NCBI RefSeq assembly: GCF_001439915.1
Contig: NZ_LMBW01000008.1
Span: forward strand, 4,850-68,849
DNA length: 64,000 nucleotides
Origin: Fredinandcohnia humi
Lineage (GTDB): Bacteria; Bacillota; Bacilli; Bacillales; Bacillaceae_L
Direction: 5' to 3'
The position numbers and the translations under genes were made by a program. Below, in pieces: positions 29,262-39,383 of the stretch (the first letter of the stretch is position 1; every line of letters starts with the position of its first letter). The notes beneath the pieces are model-generated. The model saw only the letters and a list, made by a program, of their open reading frames with translations, did no database searches and had not been told where the DNA came from.

Positions 29262-29303
29262 AATAAAAAAAACACCTCCAAACTAAGATGTTCAGAGGTG
29301 TTT
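29262..29303 (-). terminator. Terminator of trxB
   Basis: Read leftwards, ACACCTC/GAGGTGT stem with a 16-base loop, then eight T. Confidence 0.9.
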
Positions 29304-29310
29304 TCGGTAT

Positions 29311-30270
<960 letters not shown>

Positions 30271-30354
30271 TTACTTCAAATAAGTAAAATTATATCGTTT
30301 AGTATCTCCTACCCCTATCCTATAAAATCCTGACAAAATCCGCTATTAATATGC

Positions 30355-31845
30355 TCAGTGTAGGAGTTCTTTAACAAATTTTACATATTTCATAACAGTT
30401 GCTTTCGAAATTTTATATTTGTCCGCAACTTGTTTTTGTGTAATGGTCCGTCCTTGATGATTACGCCAAATGTATTCCGTTGCAGCAGCCCATGCCTGCC
30501 AATTAGATACATTGAATTGACGCTTAACTGCCTCATCGTAAATCATCAACCATGTTAAATAAAGCTCTTCATTTGCAGAATCATCATGTTTATTTTTTGT
30601 AAATAAAGTGTCTGCAATCTTGTATCCATCAATGATATAAGACGGAATTTTTTCTGTTTTTTTCTTTTTTGTAAACACATAGTTTGCAAATTCCTGTTCA
30701 AGCGTCGCATGAAACTGAATATGCTTTAAATCCTTACGTGACAAGGATGAATTTGTTTTGCTCGCTAAAAACAAACCATATAAGCGTTCCTCAATAAAAT
30801 CACCTGTCAACCAGCGGTCAAGTACATCACTTATCGGCTTTGTGCGATCAGATTCCCATGGTGCTGAACCCTTTTTATTTGGATTTTCTTCTAGCACTCG
30901 TTTCCACGCATTTTGGGCAACATCATGATGCTCTGTAAAAAAAGCAGAATAGGAAAGCCAGTAATAGAAGGTTTCATCCCCTTCAAACCCGCTGCGCTGC
31001 AGATTTCGCAACCATTTATATGCAAGGTAATGATGCCCGATTAACCCAAAAGTCGCACCAAGCTTATAACGATGCTCAAACAGCATCGGATGAATGAGTG
31101 ATAATCGTTTTGTCAGCTCTTTTACCTGCTGATTCTTACGTTGATAATATAAAAAAACAAGGGAATTGCAAAGTGCATGAAGATTCCCAGGGTTTTTGCT
31201 TAAAACCTCATCAAGAATCTTTGATGCATTTTCCACATCTCCTGAATAAAAATAGGCAAGTGCCAAATTATTATAGGCAGACCAAAATTCCGGATACTCA
31301 CGAATGATTTCCTTTAAAAGGGTTACAGCTTCGTCCAATCGTCCTGTTTCAAGGTACTCGCGCGCTTGTTCCTGCATCACGATGAGTTCATCCTGCTGGT
31401 TTGTTGGATCATCAAAGTCAACGTCTTCAAGGCGCAATAAGTCAAGCAAGTCCTCGGCATCCTCCGCAAAGTCGCCATCGGGTTCACGCTCTAAATACCA
31501 TTCTGCATGTTTTCCAGATTCTTGGAATAAGCCTAGATGTGCATAATTATTGGCCATAAAATAAAAGCACTCAGGCATATCGAAATTTGGATCATCCATT
31601 ATTTTCGTAAGATATTGATTGGATAGAACATAGTCACCGATTTCCGTTAAAGCAACCGATAGTTGACATAAAAACATCGGCTCTTTCGGTTCAAGTTCAA
31701 TTGCTCGCTTAAAATGTTTAATCGATTTATATATATCATGCTGGCGATACGCCTTTAATCCTTTTTTAAAATAATATTCTCCCGTCTGGATAAACGGAAT
31801 TACCTTTGATGCATGCTGTCTTTCTTTTATGTTTTGTTTTTCCAT
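30355..31845 (-). CDS. yvcD: TPR-repeat protein, YvcD type, with C-terminal HTH
   Basis: 496 aa. Tetratricopeptide-like repeats run through residues 20-270 (for example HDIYKSIKHFKRAIELEPKEP and GRLDEAVTLLKEIIREYP). The C-terminus TQKQVADKYKISKATVMKYVK (about 472-492) reads as a helix-turn-helix. Function is not established; a scaffold or regulator is likely. The position between trxB and hisI fits B. subtilis yvcD, but the cwlO gene found there in B. subtilis is missing here. Confidence 0.8.
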   Translation of the reverse strand: MEKQNIKERQHASKVIPFIQTGEYYFKKGLKAYRQHDIYKSIKHFKRAIELEPKEPMFLCQLSVALTEIGDYVLSNQYLTKIMDDPNFDMPECFYFMANNYAHLGLFQESGKHAEWYLEREPDGDFAEDAEDLLDLLRLEDVDFDDPTNQQDELIVMQEQAREYLETGRLDEAVTLLKEIIREYPEFWSAYNNLALAYFYSGDVENASKILDEVLSKNPGNLHALCNSLVFLYYQRKNQQVKELTKRLSLIHPMLFEHRYKLGATFGLIGHHYLAYKWLRNLQRSGFEGDETFYYWLSYSAFFTEHHDVAQNAWKRVLEENPNKKGSAPWESDRTKPISDVLDRWLTGDFIEERLYGLFLASKTNSSLSRKDLKHIQFHATLEQEFANYVFTKKKKTEKIPSYIIDGYKIADTLFTKNKHDDSANEELYLTWLMIYDEAVKRQFNVSNWQAWAAATEYIWRNHQGRTITQKQVADKYKISKATVMKYVKFVKELLH

Positions 31846-31972
31846 CAGGGTCCTCCAAAATACATCTCTAAATAAAAATTATTTCCCAACGTAGTATAAC
31901 ACATAAAACCTGTTGCACATAGGGATGCTTGGTTGAAAGTAAATTATTTTCGAGAAATTATCCCTGGTATTT

Positions 31973-32154
31973 TGTGGGTATTGTGAATAATGTGGACAAG
32001 TTTTCCTTTTATGTGAATAAGTTAGCGTGGATACTGAGTTTAGACAACATATACAAAAAAAAACGAATGTGTTGTGGGTAATGTGGATATCGTGGATAAA
32101 TGATTCGGATTCCAGGAAAATAAGGGATTATAAAAGGGTGCTCAATGTGGATAA
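31973..32154 (+). repeat. DnaA-box-like nonamer array 1
   Basis: Nine nonamers related to TGTGGATAA, all on the top strand: a head-to-tail triplet at 31973-31999, singles at 32012 and 32026, a second triplet at 32073-32099 and a perfect TGTGGATAA at 32146. It fills most of the gap between the TPR gene and hisI. No gene was found in this gap. Confidence 0.8.
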
Positions 32155-32160
32155 GCACCC
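32136..32160 (-). terminator. Terminator of the his operon
   Basis: Read leftwards, GGGTGCT/AGCACCC stem, then TTTTATAA. The loop contains a perfect TTATCCACA nonamer. Confidence 0.75.
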
Positions 32161-32169
32161 CAGTTATCA

Positions 32170-32790
32170 TTATCTTCTTTTTTGTAAAACAGACAATACG
32201 TCATCAAGTGGAAGCTTTTGTTCACGAAGGAGGACGAGCAAGTGAAAAATGAGGTCTGCGGCTTCCCATTTTAATTCTTCGTGGTCTCGGTTTTTTGCTG
32301 CAATGATAACCTCCGAAGCTTCCTCGCCGACTTTTTTGAGGATTTTGTCAACCCCTTCAGTAAATAAGTATGTCGTATAGGCTCCCTCAGGCATTTCTGC
32401 CTCACGCTCTGCAATTACTTTTTCAAGTTCATTAAGGATTGCAAAGCGGTCAGATGTGGCTTCTTTTGCTTCGCCAATTATGGATTCACTAAAGCAAGAA
32501 TAGCTGCCAGTGTGGCATGCAGGTCCTGCTGGCTCAACTAAAACAAGAATTGCATCTTTGTCACAATCATATTTTATATCGACAATTTTTTGTGTATTTC
32601 CAGAGGTTTCTCCCTTGTGCCAAAGCTCCTCGCGAGAGCGGCTATAAAACCACGTTTCACGTGTTTCAATGGATTTGCGGAAAGATTCTTCATTCATATA
32701 CGCAAGCGTTAAAACCTCTTTGCTTACTGCATCCTGAACAATAGCTGGAGCAAGTCCCTTTTCGTCGAATTTTATGTCTGGTATGTTCAT
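32170..32790 (-). CDS. hisI: Bifunctional phosphoribosyl-AMP cyclohydrolase/phosphoribosyl-ATP pyrophosphatase
   Basis: 206 aa, HisIE fusion. The cyclohydrolase half (about residues 1-115) has YDCDKDA and [10 protein letters not shown]; the pyrophosphatase half (about 120-200) has [12 protein letters not shown]. Steps 2 and 3 of histidine synthesis. Last gene of the operon, overlapping hisF by four bases. Confidence 0.96.
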   Translation of the reverse strand: MNIPDIKFDEKGLAPAIVQDAVSKEVLTLAYMNEESFRKSIETRETWFYSRSREELWHKGETSGNTQKIVDIKYDCDKDAILVLVEPAGPACHTGSYSCFSESIIGEAKEATSDRFAILNELEKVIAEREAEMPEGAYTTYLFTEGVDKILKKVGEEASEVIIAAKNRDHEELKWEAADLIFHLLVLLREQKLPLDDVLSVLQKRR

Positions 32791-33545
32791 CGGACATTGA
32801 CCCCTTTCTCTTTTAAAACGTTTTTAACCTCTTTAACAGATGTTTCTTTGTAGTGAAAAATGCTTGCGGCTAGCGCGGCGTCCGCCTTGCCTTCAGTGAA
32901 GGCTTCCACAAAATGCTGCGCATTTCCAGCACCGCCTGAAGCGATGACAGGAACGGTAACAGCCTCACTTACTCGTCTCGTTAATCCAAGATTGAAGCCA
33001 TCCTTACTGCCATCATCGTCCATGCTCGTCAATAAAATCTCGCCAGCACCGCGTTTAATTGCTTCCTGTGCCCAAGCGACAACCTCCCAATCGGTTGCTT
33101 TGCGCCCACCATGTGTATATACTCGCCAGCTCTCCAATTCCTCATCATATTTCGCATCAATTGCAACAACGATGCATTGAGAGCCAAAGAAGTCTGCCCC
33201 TTCTTTGATGAGGTCAGGATTGGTAACGGCTGCCGTATTCAGTGAAACCTTGTCGGCACCGGCACGAAGGATTTTTTTCATATCCTCTAAAGAATTAATT
33301 CCGCCTCCAACTGTAAAAGGAATCGCAAGCTCTGCTGCGACTTGTTCGACAACCTCAACCATTGTTTTACGACCTTCATGAGATGCTGAAATATCTAAAA
33401 ACACGAGTTCATCTGCACCCTCGGAATCGTAATATTTTGCGAGTTCAACAGGATCACCTGCATCACGAAGCCCGACAAACTGAATTCCTTTTACTACACG
33501 ACCGTCCTTTACGTCCAAACATGGAATGATTCGTTTTGTGATCAT
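32787..33545 (-). CDS. hisF: Imidazole glycerol phosphate synthase, cyclase subunit
   Basis: 252-aa TIM barrel that cyclises PRFAR with ammonia from His[16 protein letters not shown] at the N-terminus and the two phosphate-binding loops (GGGI near residue 80 and ASGGAGN near 200) are present. It shares one base with hisA and four with hisI, so the operon is tightly coupled. Confidence 0.97.
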   Translation of the reverse strand: MITKRIIPCLDVKDGRVVKGIQFVGLRDAGDPVELAKYYDSEGADELVFLDISASHEGRKTMVEVVEQVAAELAIPFTVGGGINSLEDMKKILRAGADKVSLNTAAVTNPDLIKEGADFFGSQCIVVAIDAKYDEELESWRVYTHGGRKATDWEVVAWAQEAIKRGAGEILLTSMDDDGSKDGFNLGLTRRVSEAVTVPVIASGGAGNAQHFVEAFTEGKADAALAASIFHYKETSVKEVKNVLKEKGVNVR

Positions 33546-34279
33546 CAGCCTTTCACCTCTTCCAGCGCCTCTTGGACAGTAAATTGATTGGTGTAAATCG
33601 CTTTTCCGACAATTGCCCCAGAAACCCCCTGGTCGGCAAGCTTGCTTAGTGCTTTTAAGTCCTTGATTGAACTGACTCCACCAGATGCAATTACTTGTTT
33701 TCCTGTGATAGTAGCAAGTGTCGCAACTGCGTCAATATTTGGACCACTCAGCATGCCATCGGTTGCGATATCTGTAAAAATAAACGTTTGCGCTCCCGCT
33801 TTTGCAAGCTCAACACCTAAATCAGTCGCTTTTACTGACGAAGTGTTTAACCATCCTTCCGTTGCCACATATCCATCTTTCGCATCAATGCCAATTGCGA
33901 TTTTTTCTTTGTATTTTTTAAGCATGTCCTTTACGAAATCGGGATTTGAGATTGCGGCACTTCCCAAAATCACACGGTCAACACCATTTTCAATATAGTA
34001 GGCAACATCCTCTTCTGTTCGAATGCCACCGCCGATTTGAACTTTCGCAGAGAGCTTGTTTGCAACCTCAATCACGTAGTTGTCATTAACGCGTTTTCCT
34101 GCTTTTGCCCCATCTAAATCCACCATGTGGATCCACTCCGCTCCAGCGTCAGCAAATGCTTTTGCCATATCAAATGGAGAATCACCATACACTGTTTCCT
34201 TGTTATAATCCCCTTGAAGCAATCGAACGCATTTGCCGCCACGCATATCGATTGCAGGGTAAATTGTAAAAGTACTCAT
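33545..34279 (-). CDS. hisA: ProFAR isomerase
   Basis: 244-aa TIM barrel that isomerises ProFAR to PRFAR. The N-terminus [15 protein letters not shown] has the catalytic D11-equivalent; phosphate loops are QIGGGIR and ASGGVSS. Overlaps hisH by four bases. Confidence 0.97.
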   Translation of the reverse strand: MSTFTIYPAIDMRGGKCVRLLQGDYNKETVYGDSPFDMAKAFADAGAEWIHMVDLDGAKAGKRVNDNYVIEVANKLSAKVQIGGGIRTEEDVAYYIENGVDRVILGSAAISNPDFVKDMLKKYKEKIAIGIDAKDGYVATEGWLNTSSVKATDLGVELAKAGAQTFIFTDIATDGMLSGPNIDAVATLATITGKQVIASGGVSSIKDLKALSKLADQGVSGAIVGKAIYTNQFTVQEALEEVKG

Positions 34280-34908
34280 AATGTCACCTTCTTTTCTACG
34301 ATTGCAGCGAAGTTTTGGAGTATTTTTAACCCTAAGTCGCTGCTTTTTTCGGGATGAAACTGGGTTCCAAATACATTCCCTTTCCCGACAACTGCTGGAA
34401 CTTCAACATCATAGGAACTGCTGGCTAGCACATTCTTATTGTTCGTTGTCGCATAATAGGAGTGAACGAAATAGACATGTCCAGCCTCAATCTTTTGTAA
34501 GAGTGGGGAAGCATTTTTTAGTTCAAGGTCATTCCAACCCATATGTGGCACCTTATAGGTTTCGCCACTTGCGGTTACACCCGGGATTTTCGTGATCCTT
34601 CCTTTTAACAACCCAAGACCTTGGGTGAGTCCATTTTCTTCGCTTTCTTCAAACAATAGCTGCATTCCAAGACAAATTCCAAGGAGCGGTGTCCCTTTTG
34701 CGATGGATTCTTTTATAAAAGTGACTAACCCTTTTTCATGTAAAATACCCATCGCATCCTTGAAGGAACCAACACCAGGTAAAATCAGACCGTCTGCTTT
34801 CGCCAGTTCGTCCGGTAAGCTTGAAATGAAGTATACATGGTCCATCCTCTCAAGCGCCTTAGAAACGCTATATAAGTTCCCCATGCCATAATCGATTATG
34901 CCGATCAT
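34276..34908 (-). CDS. hisH: Imidazole glycerol phosphate synthase, glutaminase subunit
   Basis: 210-aa class I glutamine amidotransferase. Nucleophile in [11 protein letters not shown], and the His-Glu pair in FHPEKS near the C-terminus. It delivers ammonia to HisF. Starts right behind the hisB stop. Confidence 0.97.
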   Translation of the reverse strand: MIGIIDYGMGNLYSVSKALERMDHVYFISSLPDELAKADGLILPGVGSFKDAMGILHEKGLVTFIKESIAKGTPLLGICLGMQLLFEESEENGLTQGLGLLKGRITKIPGVTASGETYKVPHMGWNDLELKNASPLLQKIEAGHVYFVHSYYATTNNKNVLASSSYDVEVPAVVGKGNVFGTQFHPEKSSDLGLKILQNFAAIVEKKVTL

Positions 34909-35496
34909 CTACAACATCCCTTTCGTTGATGGGACCCCCTTAACTCGCGGGTCGACTATCGTTGCCTCATCTAATGCACGACCTAATGCTTTAAAAATCG
35001 CCTCGATCATGTGGTGGGTGTTGTGACCGTAATGAACAATGACGTGGAGGTTGATTCTTGCCTCCAATGCAAGCTTCCATAAAAATTCATGCACAAGTTC
35101 CGTATCGAATGTACCAACACGGGAGCTTGGGAAATCCGCTTTTAATTCAAAATGCGGGCGATTTCCAAGGTCAATGACAACCTGTGCAAGTGCTTCATCC
35201 ATTGGAACAAATGCATTTCCGTAGCGCTTGATTCCTTTTTTATCGCCAAGGGCTTCACGTAATGCCTGTCCTAAACAGATTCCGATGTCCTCTGTTGTGT
35301 GGTGATCGTCAATTTCAGTATCACCTTTAGCATCAACTGTGAGGTTAAATTGACCGTGCTTTGTAAAAAGGTCGAGCATGTGGGACATGAATGGAACACC
35401 CGTATCAAGATTCGAGATTCCTTCTCCATCTACTGAAAAATCTAGTTTTATATCTGTTTCATTTGTTTTACGTTCAACTTTTGCTTGTCTAGTCAT
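34909..35496 (-). CDS. hisB: Imidazoleglycerol-phosphate dehydratase
   Basis: 195-aa Mn-dependent dehydratase of the monofunctional type. HHTTEDIG and HHMIEAIFKA metal-binding motifs are visible. The ATG giving MTRQAKVERKT is preferred because it matches the family and has GTAGGTG upstream. An outer start would add eight residues. Confidence 0.96.
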   Translation of the reverse strand: MTRQAKVERKTNETDIKLDFSVDGEGISNLDTGVPFMSHMLDLFTKHGQFNLTVDAKGDTEIDDHHTTEDIGICLGQALREALGDKKGIKRYGNAFVPMDEALAQVVIDLGNRPHFELKADFPSSRVGTFDTELVHEFLWKLALEARINLHVIVHYGHNTHHMIEAIFKALGRALDEATIVDPRVKGVPSTKGML

Positions 35497-35510
35497 GATT
35501 ACACCTACCG

Positions 35511-35585
35511 TTATCCACAATTTTAATTACTGATAAAACCCTTGGTATTGCTAAGGTCCATTGATTTTTATCCACATAACCCACA
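35511..35585 (-). repeat. DnaA-box-like nonamers, group 2, between hisB and hisD
   Basis: Perfect TTATCCACA at 35511 and 35568, the latter directly abutting TAACCCACA. Orientation is opposite to arrays 1 and 3. They lie in the 111-base gap inside the his operon, where most neighbouring genes overlap. Confidence 0.7.
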
Positions 35586-35607
35586 ACCAAAACTGGAGTT
35601 TTGTGAA

Positions 35608-36873
35608 TTATTTTAATCGTTCCTCAATAGCTCTTGCATGTGCTTCCAAGCCTTCTAGTCTTGCAAAGGCGGCAATTTTCGGACCGTTTTCTTCGATTGC
35701 TTGTTTGGTGTAAGAGATAATACTTGATTTTTTCGTAAAATCATCCACACTTAGTGGGCTAGAGAATCTTGCTGTTCCATTTGTCGGAAGGACATGGTTT
35801 GGCCCGGCAAAGTAGTCACCGACAGGCTCTGAGCTATAACGACCGATAAAGATCGCACCAGCGTGCTTGATTTTTCCAACCTGTTCCATTGGATTCTTCG
35901 TCATGATCTCTAGATGCTCTGGTGCAAGCTCGTTTACCATTTTAATGGCTTCAGCTAGATCCGCTGTGACGTAAATGGCACCAAAATCGTTGATGGAAGC
36001 TCTAGCAATCGCTTCACGAGGTAGAACCGATAATTGTTTTTCAACTTCTTCAGAGACTGCTTCAGCCAGTTCCATAGATGTTGTTACGAGAATACTTGAG
36101 GCCCGCTCATCGTGCTCGGCTTGGGACAATAAATCCGCTGCAACCTCATTCGCAAGAGCTGTTTCATCTGCCAGCACAACGATTTCACTCGGTCCAGCGA
36201 TCATATCGATATCGACGTTTCCGTAAACTTCACGCTTTGCAAGTGCAACAAAAATATTTCCAGGTCCGACAATTTTATCAACAGGCTTGATGGTTTTCGT
36301 TCCAAATGCTAATGCTCCAACTGCCTGTGCACCGCCAACCTTATAGATTTCCTTCACACCTAGGATATCAGCTGCGACTAATACACCCGCTGGGATCGTT
36401 CCATCCTTCCCAGGTGGTGATACCATCACAATTCGCTCGACACCTGCAACCTGTGCAGGTATGACATTCATTAGTACGGATGATGGATAGGCCGCTTTCC
36501 CGCCAGGCACATAGACACCAACTGCATCAAGTGGGGTGATTTTTTGACCAAGAATCGTACCATTATCCTTCATCGTCATCCAAGATTGCCTAACCTGCCG
36601 ACGATGATAATCCCTGATATTTTCTGCTGCTTCTTTAATGATTGGTACAAGATTCTCATCTAATTTTTGATAGGCTTCCTTGATGTCTGACTCAGTGACT
36701 TTTAACTCATCCAGGAAAACCCCATCAAATTTTTCAGTATAGGTACGAAGGGCGTTATCCCCTTTTTTTTGAACTTCTGAAAGTATTTCTAAGACTGTTT
36801 TTCTCTGTTCCTCAGTCCCGCTATCAATTGTCCGCTTCAGTGATACGGTATTGGTTACACGTTCAATTCGCAT
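35608..36873 (-). CDS. hisD: Histidinol dehydrogenase
   Basis: About 421 aa, Zn- and NAD-dependent, final two oxidations to histidine. [18 protein letters not shown] and GPNHVLPT motifs are seen. The ATG giving MRIERVTN is chosen. The open frame could extend ten codons to a TTG, but that lies in the structured repeat. The 200-base gap to hisG is filled by that repeat. Confidence 0.96.
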   Translation of the reverse strand: MRIERVTNTVSLKRTIDSGTEEQRKTVLEILSEVQKKGDNALRTYTEKFDGVFLDELKVTESDIKEAYQKLDENLVPIIKEAAENIRDYHRRQVRQSWMTMKDNGTILGQKITPLDAVGVYVPGGKAAYPSSVLMNVIPAQVAGVERIVMVSPPGKDGTIPAGVLVAADILGVKEIYKVGGAQAVGALAFGTKTIKPVDKIVGPGNIFVALAKREVYGNVDIDMIAGPSEIVVLADETALANEVAADLLSQAEHDERASSILVTTSMELAEAVSEEVEKQLSVLPREAIARASINDFGAIYVTADLAEAIKMVNELAPEHLEIMTKNPMEQVGKIKHAGAIFIGRYSSEPVGDYFAGPNHVLPTNGTARFSSPLSVDDFTKKSSIISYTKQAIEENGPKIAAFARLEGLEAHARAIEERLK

Positions 36874-36898
36874 GCTACGCTCGGTCCTTTCTAACTTA

Positions 36899-37076
36899 AT
36901 CAAATACGCCTTGGCGTATTTGCGCCCAGATTTTTTCGTGCCTGCGCGAAAAACTTCCTTTGAAAATCTGTGGCATCCGCCGGAGGCTTAACTTTATTCA
37001 GCCCAATCTTGGGTAAGTACACTGCATTTTATAATACAATTTACATGGACCCGTAGATAAATGCTGAATAAAGTTA
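36899..37076. repeat. Structured dispersed repeat, copy C, inside the his operon
   Basis: Left half matches copy B, including a perfect CAAATACGCC/GGCGTATTTG stem and a TTTTTCGTGC/GCGCGAAAAA stem whose bases differ from copy B but still pair. After GCCGGAGGC the usual middle part is replaced. TAACTTTATTCAGC at 36988 and its reverse complement at 37063 bracket about 60 other bases. The last TTA is the complement of the hisG stop codon. Confidence 0.85.
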
Positions 37077-37697
37077 TACGACTTTTGAAAGACGCTCCAC
37101 AATTTCGTCGATTTGCTGATCCTTTAAGCGATAGCTCACAGGATTCACGATCAGGCGTGAGGTAATGTCCGCAATATGTTCAAGCTCAACTAACCCGTTT
37201 TCCTTTAAAGTTCGTCCTGTTGATACGATATCCACTATTCGGTCAGCCAATCCAATTAAAGGAGCAAGCTCGATGGAACCGTTCAATTTAATAATTTCCA
37301 CTTGTTCGCCATTTTCGCGATAATAACTGGATGCAATGTTTGGGTATTTTGTAGCTATTTTCGTTACCGGACCCTTTACCTTAACATCCGGAAGCCCCGC
37401 AACAGCAAGATAACATTGGCTAATTTGCAAATCAAGCACTTCATATACGTCACGCTCTTCCTCAAGCATCACGTCTTTCCCGGCAATCCCAAGGTCTGCC
37501 ACACCATGCTCCACATAAGTGGTCACATCCATTGGCTTTGCTAGCATGAATCGAAATGGCTCATCAGGAACATCAATAATCAATTTTCGAGAATCCTCAA
37601 ATTCAGGCGGAAGTTTATAGCCTGCTTTTTGTAAAAGCTGTGCCGCTTCTTCAAATATTCGGCCCTTCGGCATCGCTATTGTTAGTTTGTCGTTCAT
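37074..37697 (-). CDS. hisG: ATP phosphoribosyltransferase, short form
   Basis: 207-aa catalytic subunit of the first step of histidine synthesis. [11 protein letters not shown] at the N-terminus and [14 protein letters not shown] near residue 155 (PRPP-binding). The short form needs HisZ, whose gene precedes it with no gap. Its stop codon falls in the end of a structured repeat. Confidence 0.97.
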   Translation of the reverse strand: MNDKLTIAMPKGRIFEEAAQLLQKAGYKLPPEFEDSRKLIIDVPDEPFRFMLAKPMDVTTYVEHGVADLGIAGKDVMLEEERDVYEVLDLQISQCYLAVAGLPDVKVKGPVTKIATKYPNIASSYYRENGEQVEIIKLNGSIELAPLIGLADRIVDIVSTGRTLKENGLVELEHIADITSRLIVNPVSYRLKDQQIDEIVERLSKVV

Positions 37698-38870
37698 TTA
37701 AGCATCCTCCTTCTTTGCAGTTCCTAAGAAAAAGGTCGTATCCGCAAATGCGTTTGTGCACGCATCAACATCCTTGATTCCGGCAATATCTTGTAGAATG
37801 ACTCGCTCACCCTGATCCCGTTTACTCATTGCAAAACGGATGGCTTCTTCTCGTTGTTCCGCGCTAAAGATCACACAATGAATTTCAGGCTCATCCTGGG
37901 GTAGATCAAGTGCTTCAAGAAGACGGTCAATACGAATTCCAAAACCAGTTGCGGGTGCAGGACGATCAAATTTTTCAAATAAATGATCATAACGGCCACC
38001 ATTTCCAACTAAAAAGCCAACATTCTCCGCGTAAATTTCGAAAAGAATGCCTGTGTAATAGCTCATATGGCTGACAAGATTGAAGTCAATTTTAATATGC
38101 TCCGTTACTCCGAATGCCTCTAACTTTTTCCACAGCATGTCAAGCTCTTCGGCTGCCTTTTTTCCTTCTTCACATTCGACTAGTTCTTTTGCTTTTGCAA
38201 TTTTCGTTTCATTTCCTCTTAATTGTAAAAGCGAAAGCAAACGCTGTTTATCAATTGAAGAGAGCGGCAGTTTTTTTACATGCTCTCTGTAGCCTACATA
38301 ATTTTTTTCATATAAATAGCGTTGAAGGACATCGGCTCTTGCATCATTTCCGACAATCTCCATAAACAATGCCTTTACATAGCCAATATGGCCAATCGGC
38401 ACGGTAAAATTGGTAAGTCCCGCTTGCTTAAGTGCTGCAATCATCAGGGAAATAACCTCTGCATCTGCACTTGTCGAGTTATCGTCAATAAATTCAATTC
38501 CAATTTGCTCGAATTCTGCAGGTCTTCCACCCTCATGCTGCTGCGCCCGGAACACATTTGCCGAGTATGCAATACGTAGTGGATATTCCCCTTTATATAA
38601 ACGGGACGCTGCGACTCGGGCAATAGGAGCTGTCATATCAGGACGAAGGACGAGTGTATGTCCCTGTGAATCCAATAATTTAAATAGTTGACGGTCGAGG
38701 ATTGCCGACGCCTCACCGATTGTTTCATAGTATTCAAGCGTTGGCGTTTCAATAAATTGATAGCCCCAGCTTTCAATTTGAGAAGACATGGCATCGCGGA
38801 TTTTCTTTTTCGCTTCATATAAAGCAGGTAATGTGTCCCTCATCCCTAAAGGTTTTTCAAACATAAACAT
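37698..38870 (-). CDS. hisZ: ATP phosphoribosyltransferase regulatory subunit
   Basis: 390 aa, histidyl-tRNA synthetase-like, lacking tRNA charging. It forms the hetero-octamer with short HisG and carries feedback control. Class II motif 2-like VLRPDMTAPIARV and motif 3-like GFGIRIDRLLEAL. The ATG giving MFMFEKP is chosen: GGTGGTGA stands six bases before it. First gene of the operon. Confidence 0.95.
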   Translation of the reverse strand: MFMFEKPLGMRDTLPALYEAKKKIRDAMSSQIESWGYQFIETPTLEYYETIGEASAILDRQLFKLLDSQGHTLVLRPDMTAPIARVAASRLYKGEYPLRIAYSANVFRAQQHEGGRPAEFEQIGIEFIDDNSTSADAEVISLMIAALKQAGLTNFTVPIGHIGYVKALFMEIVGNDARADVLQRYLYEKNYVGYREHVKKLPLSSIDKQRLLSLLQLRGNETKIAKAKELVECEEGKKAAEELDMLWKKLEAFGVTEHIKIDFNLVSHMSYYTGILFEIYAENVGFLVGNGGRYDHLFEKFDRPAPATGFGIRIDRLLEALDLPQDEPEIHCVIFSAEQREEAIRFAMSKRDQGERVILQDIAGIKDVDACTNAFADTTFFLGTAKKEDA

Positions 38871-38971
38871 GATTTTCGTCACCACCAAAGTTTTTATATC
38901 TATATTTTCTCATACTTTTCACAAAATTTCATTTTACTTTAGTTCGCTAATATACTACCGAGATAAAGTAT

Positions 38972-39000
38972 ATATTACACCTATCCAAAACATCCGTCAA
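38972..39000 (-). promoter_or_regulatory. Sigma-A promoter of the his operon
   Basis: Read leftwards TTGACG, 17 bases, TAATAT, about 100 bases before hisZ. No T-box features were recognised in the leader. DnaA-box-like array 3 begins about 35 bp upstream of the -35. Confidence 0.65.
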
Positions 39001-39034
39001 CGGAAAAGTCAGAATTTAGTTAGTTTAGGTTGAG

Positions 39035-39140
39035 TGGGGACAATGTGGATTTTGTGGATAAAAAAATAACGTTGTGGATACTGTGGGTGTTGTTGATAAC
39101 TCCATAATAAGATTGTGGATTGTGTGAATAATGTGGATAA
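39035..39140 (+). repeat. DnaA-box-like nonamer array 3 upstream of the his promoter
   Basis: Three head-to-tail triplets of TGTGGATAA-like nonamers, at 39035-39061, 39073-39099 and 39114-39140. Perfect nonamers occur at 39053 and 39132. Between the triplets lie 11 and 13 bases. The remaining gap up to the rightward MFS gene holds only its promoter. Confidence 0.82.
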
Positions 39141-39281
39141 TCCGACGAAAAGTTGTAAGCAAGGGAGGAAGAAGAGAGGTAAAAGATGGAATGGTACAAA
39201 ATGGAGGATTGGCGCAGGAGGAAACAAGGAATAACCATAAAGTGAAACTAATGTTCTGAAGTTATTTGAAGGCTCAAAAAA

Positions 39282-39311
39282 TTGACGTGTAAATCAGTCG
39301 CTTGTTATTAT
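39282..39311 (+). promoter_or_regulatory. Sigma-A promoter of the efflux pump gene
   Basis: TTGACG, 18 bases, TATTAT, about 70 bases upstream of the ATG. Confidence 0.55.
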
Positions 39312-39383
39312 AAGGAAAAAGTACATAGTGTGCGGTGGGATATTTTTCGTGTCCTAATGACCATGCAGAAAGGCGAGTACAAC

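Noticed and set aside
34885-34905. ATAATCGATTAT inside hisH as an operator copy
   Set aside because: It is coding sequence for the conserved hisH start (GIIDYGMGN) and matches only the core of the palindrome.
38889-39000. T-box or histidine attenuator upstream of hisZ
   Set aside because: The leader is only about 90 bases and lacks a T-box sequence, a specifier loop or a terminator-antiterminator pair.
31973-39140. Chromosomal origin of replication
   Set aside because: DnaA-like boxes are abundant, but dnaA, dnaN, rpmH or a DnaA-trio/AT-rich unwinding region are absent, and the genes belong to a non-origin part of the Bacillus backbone.
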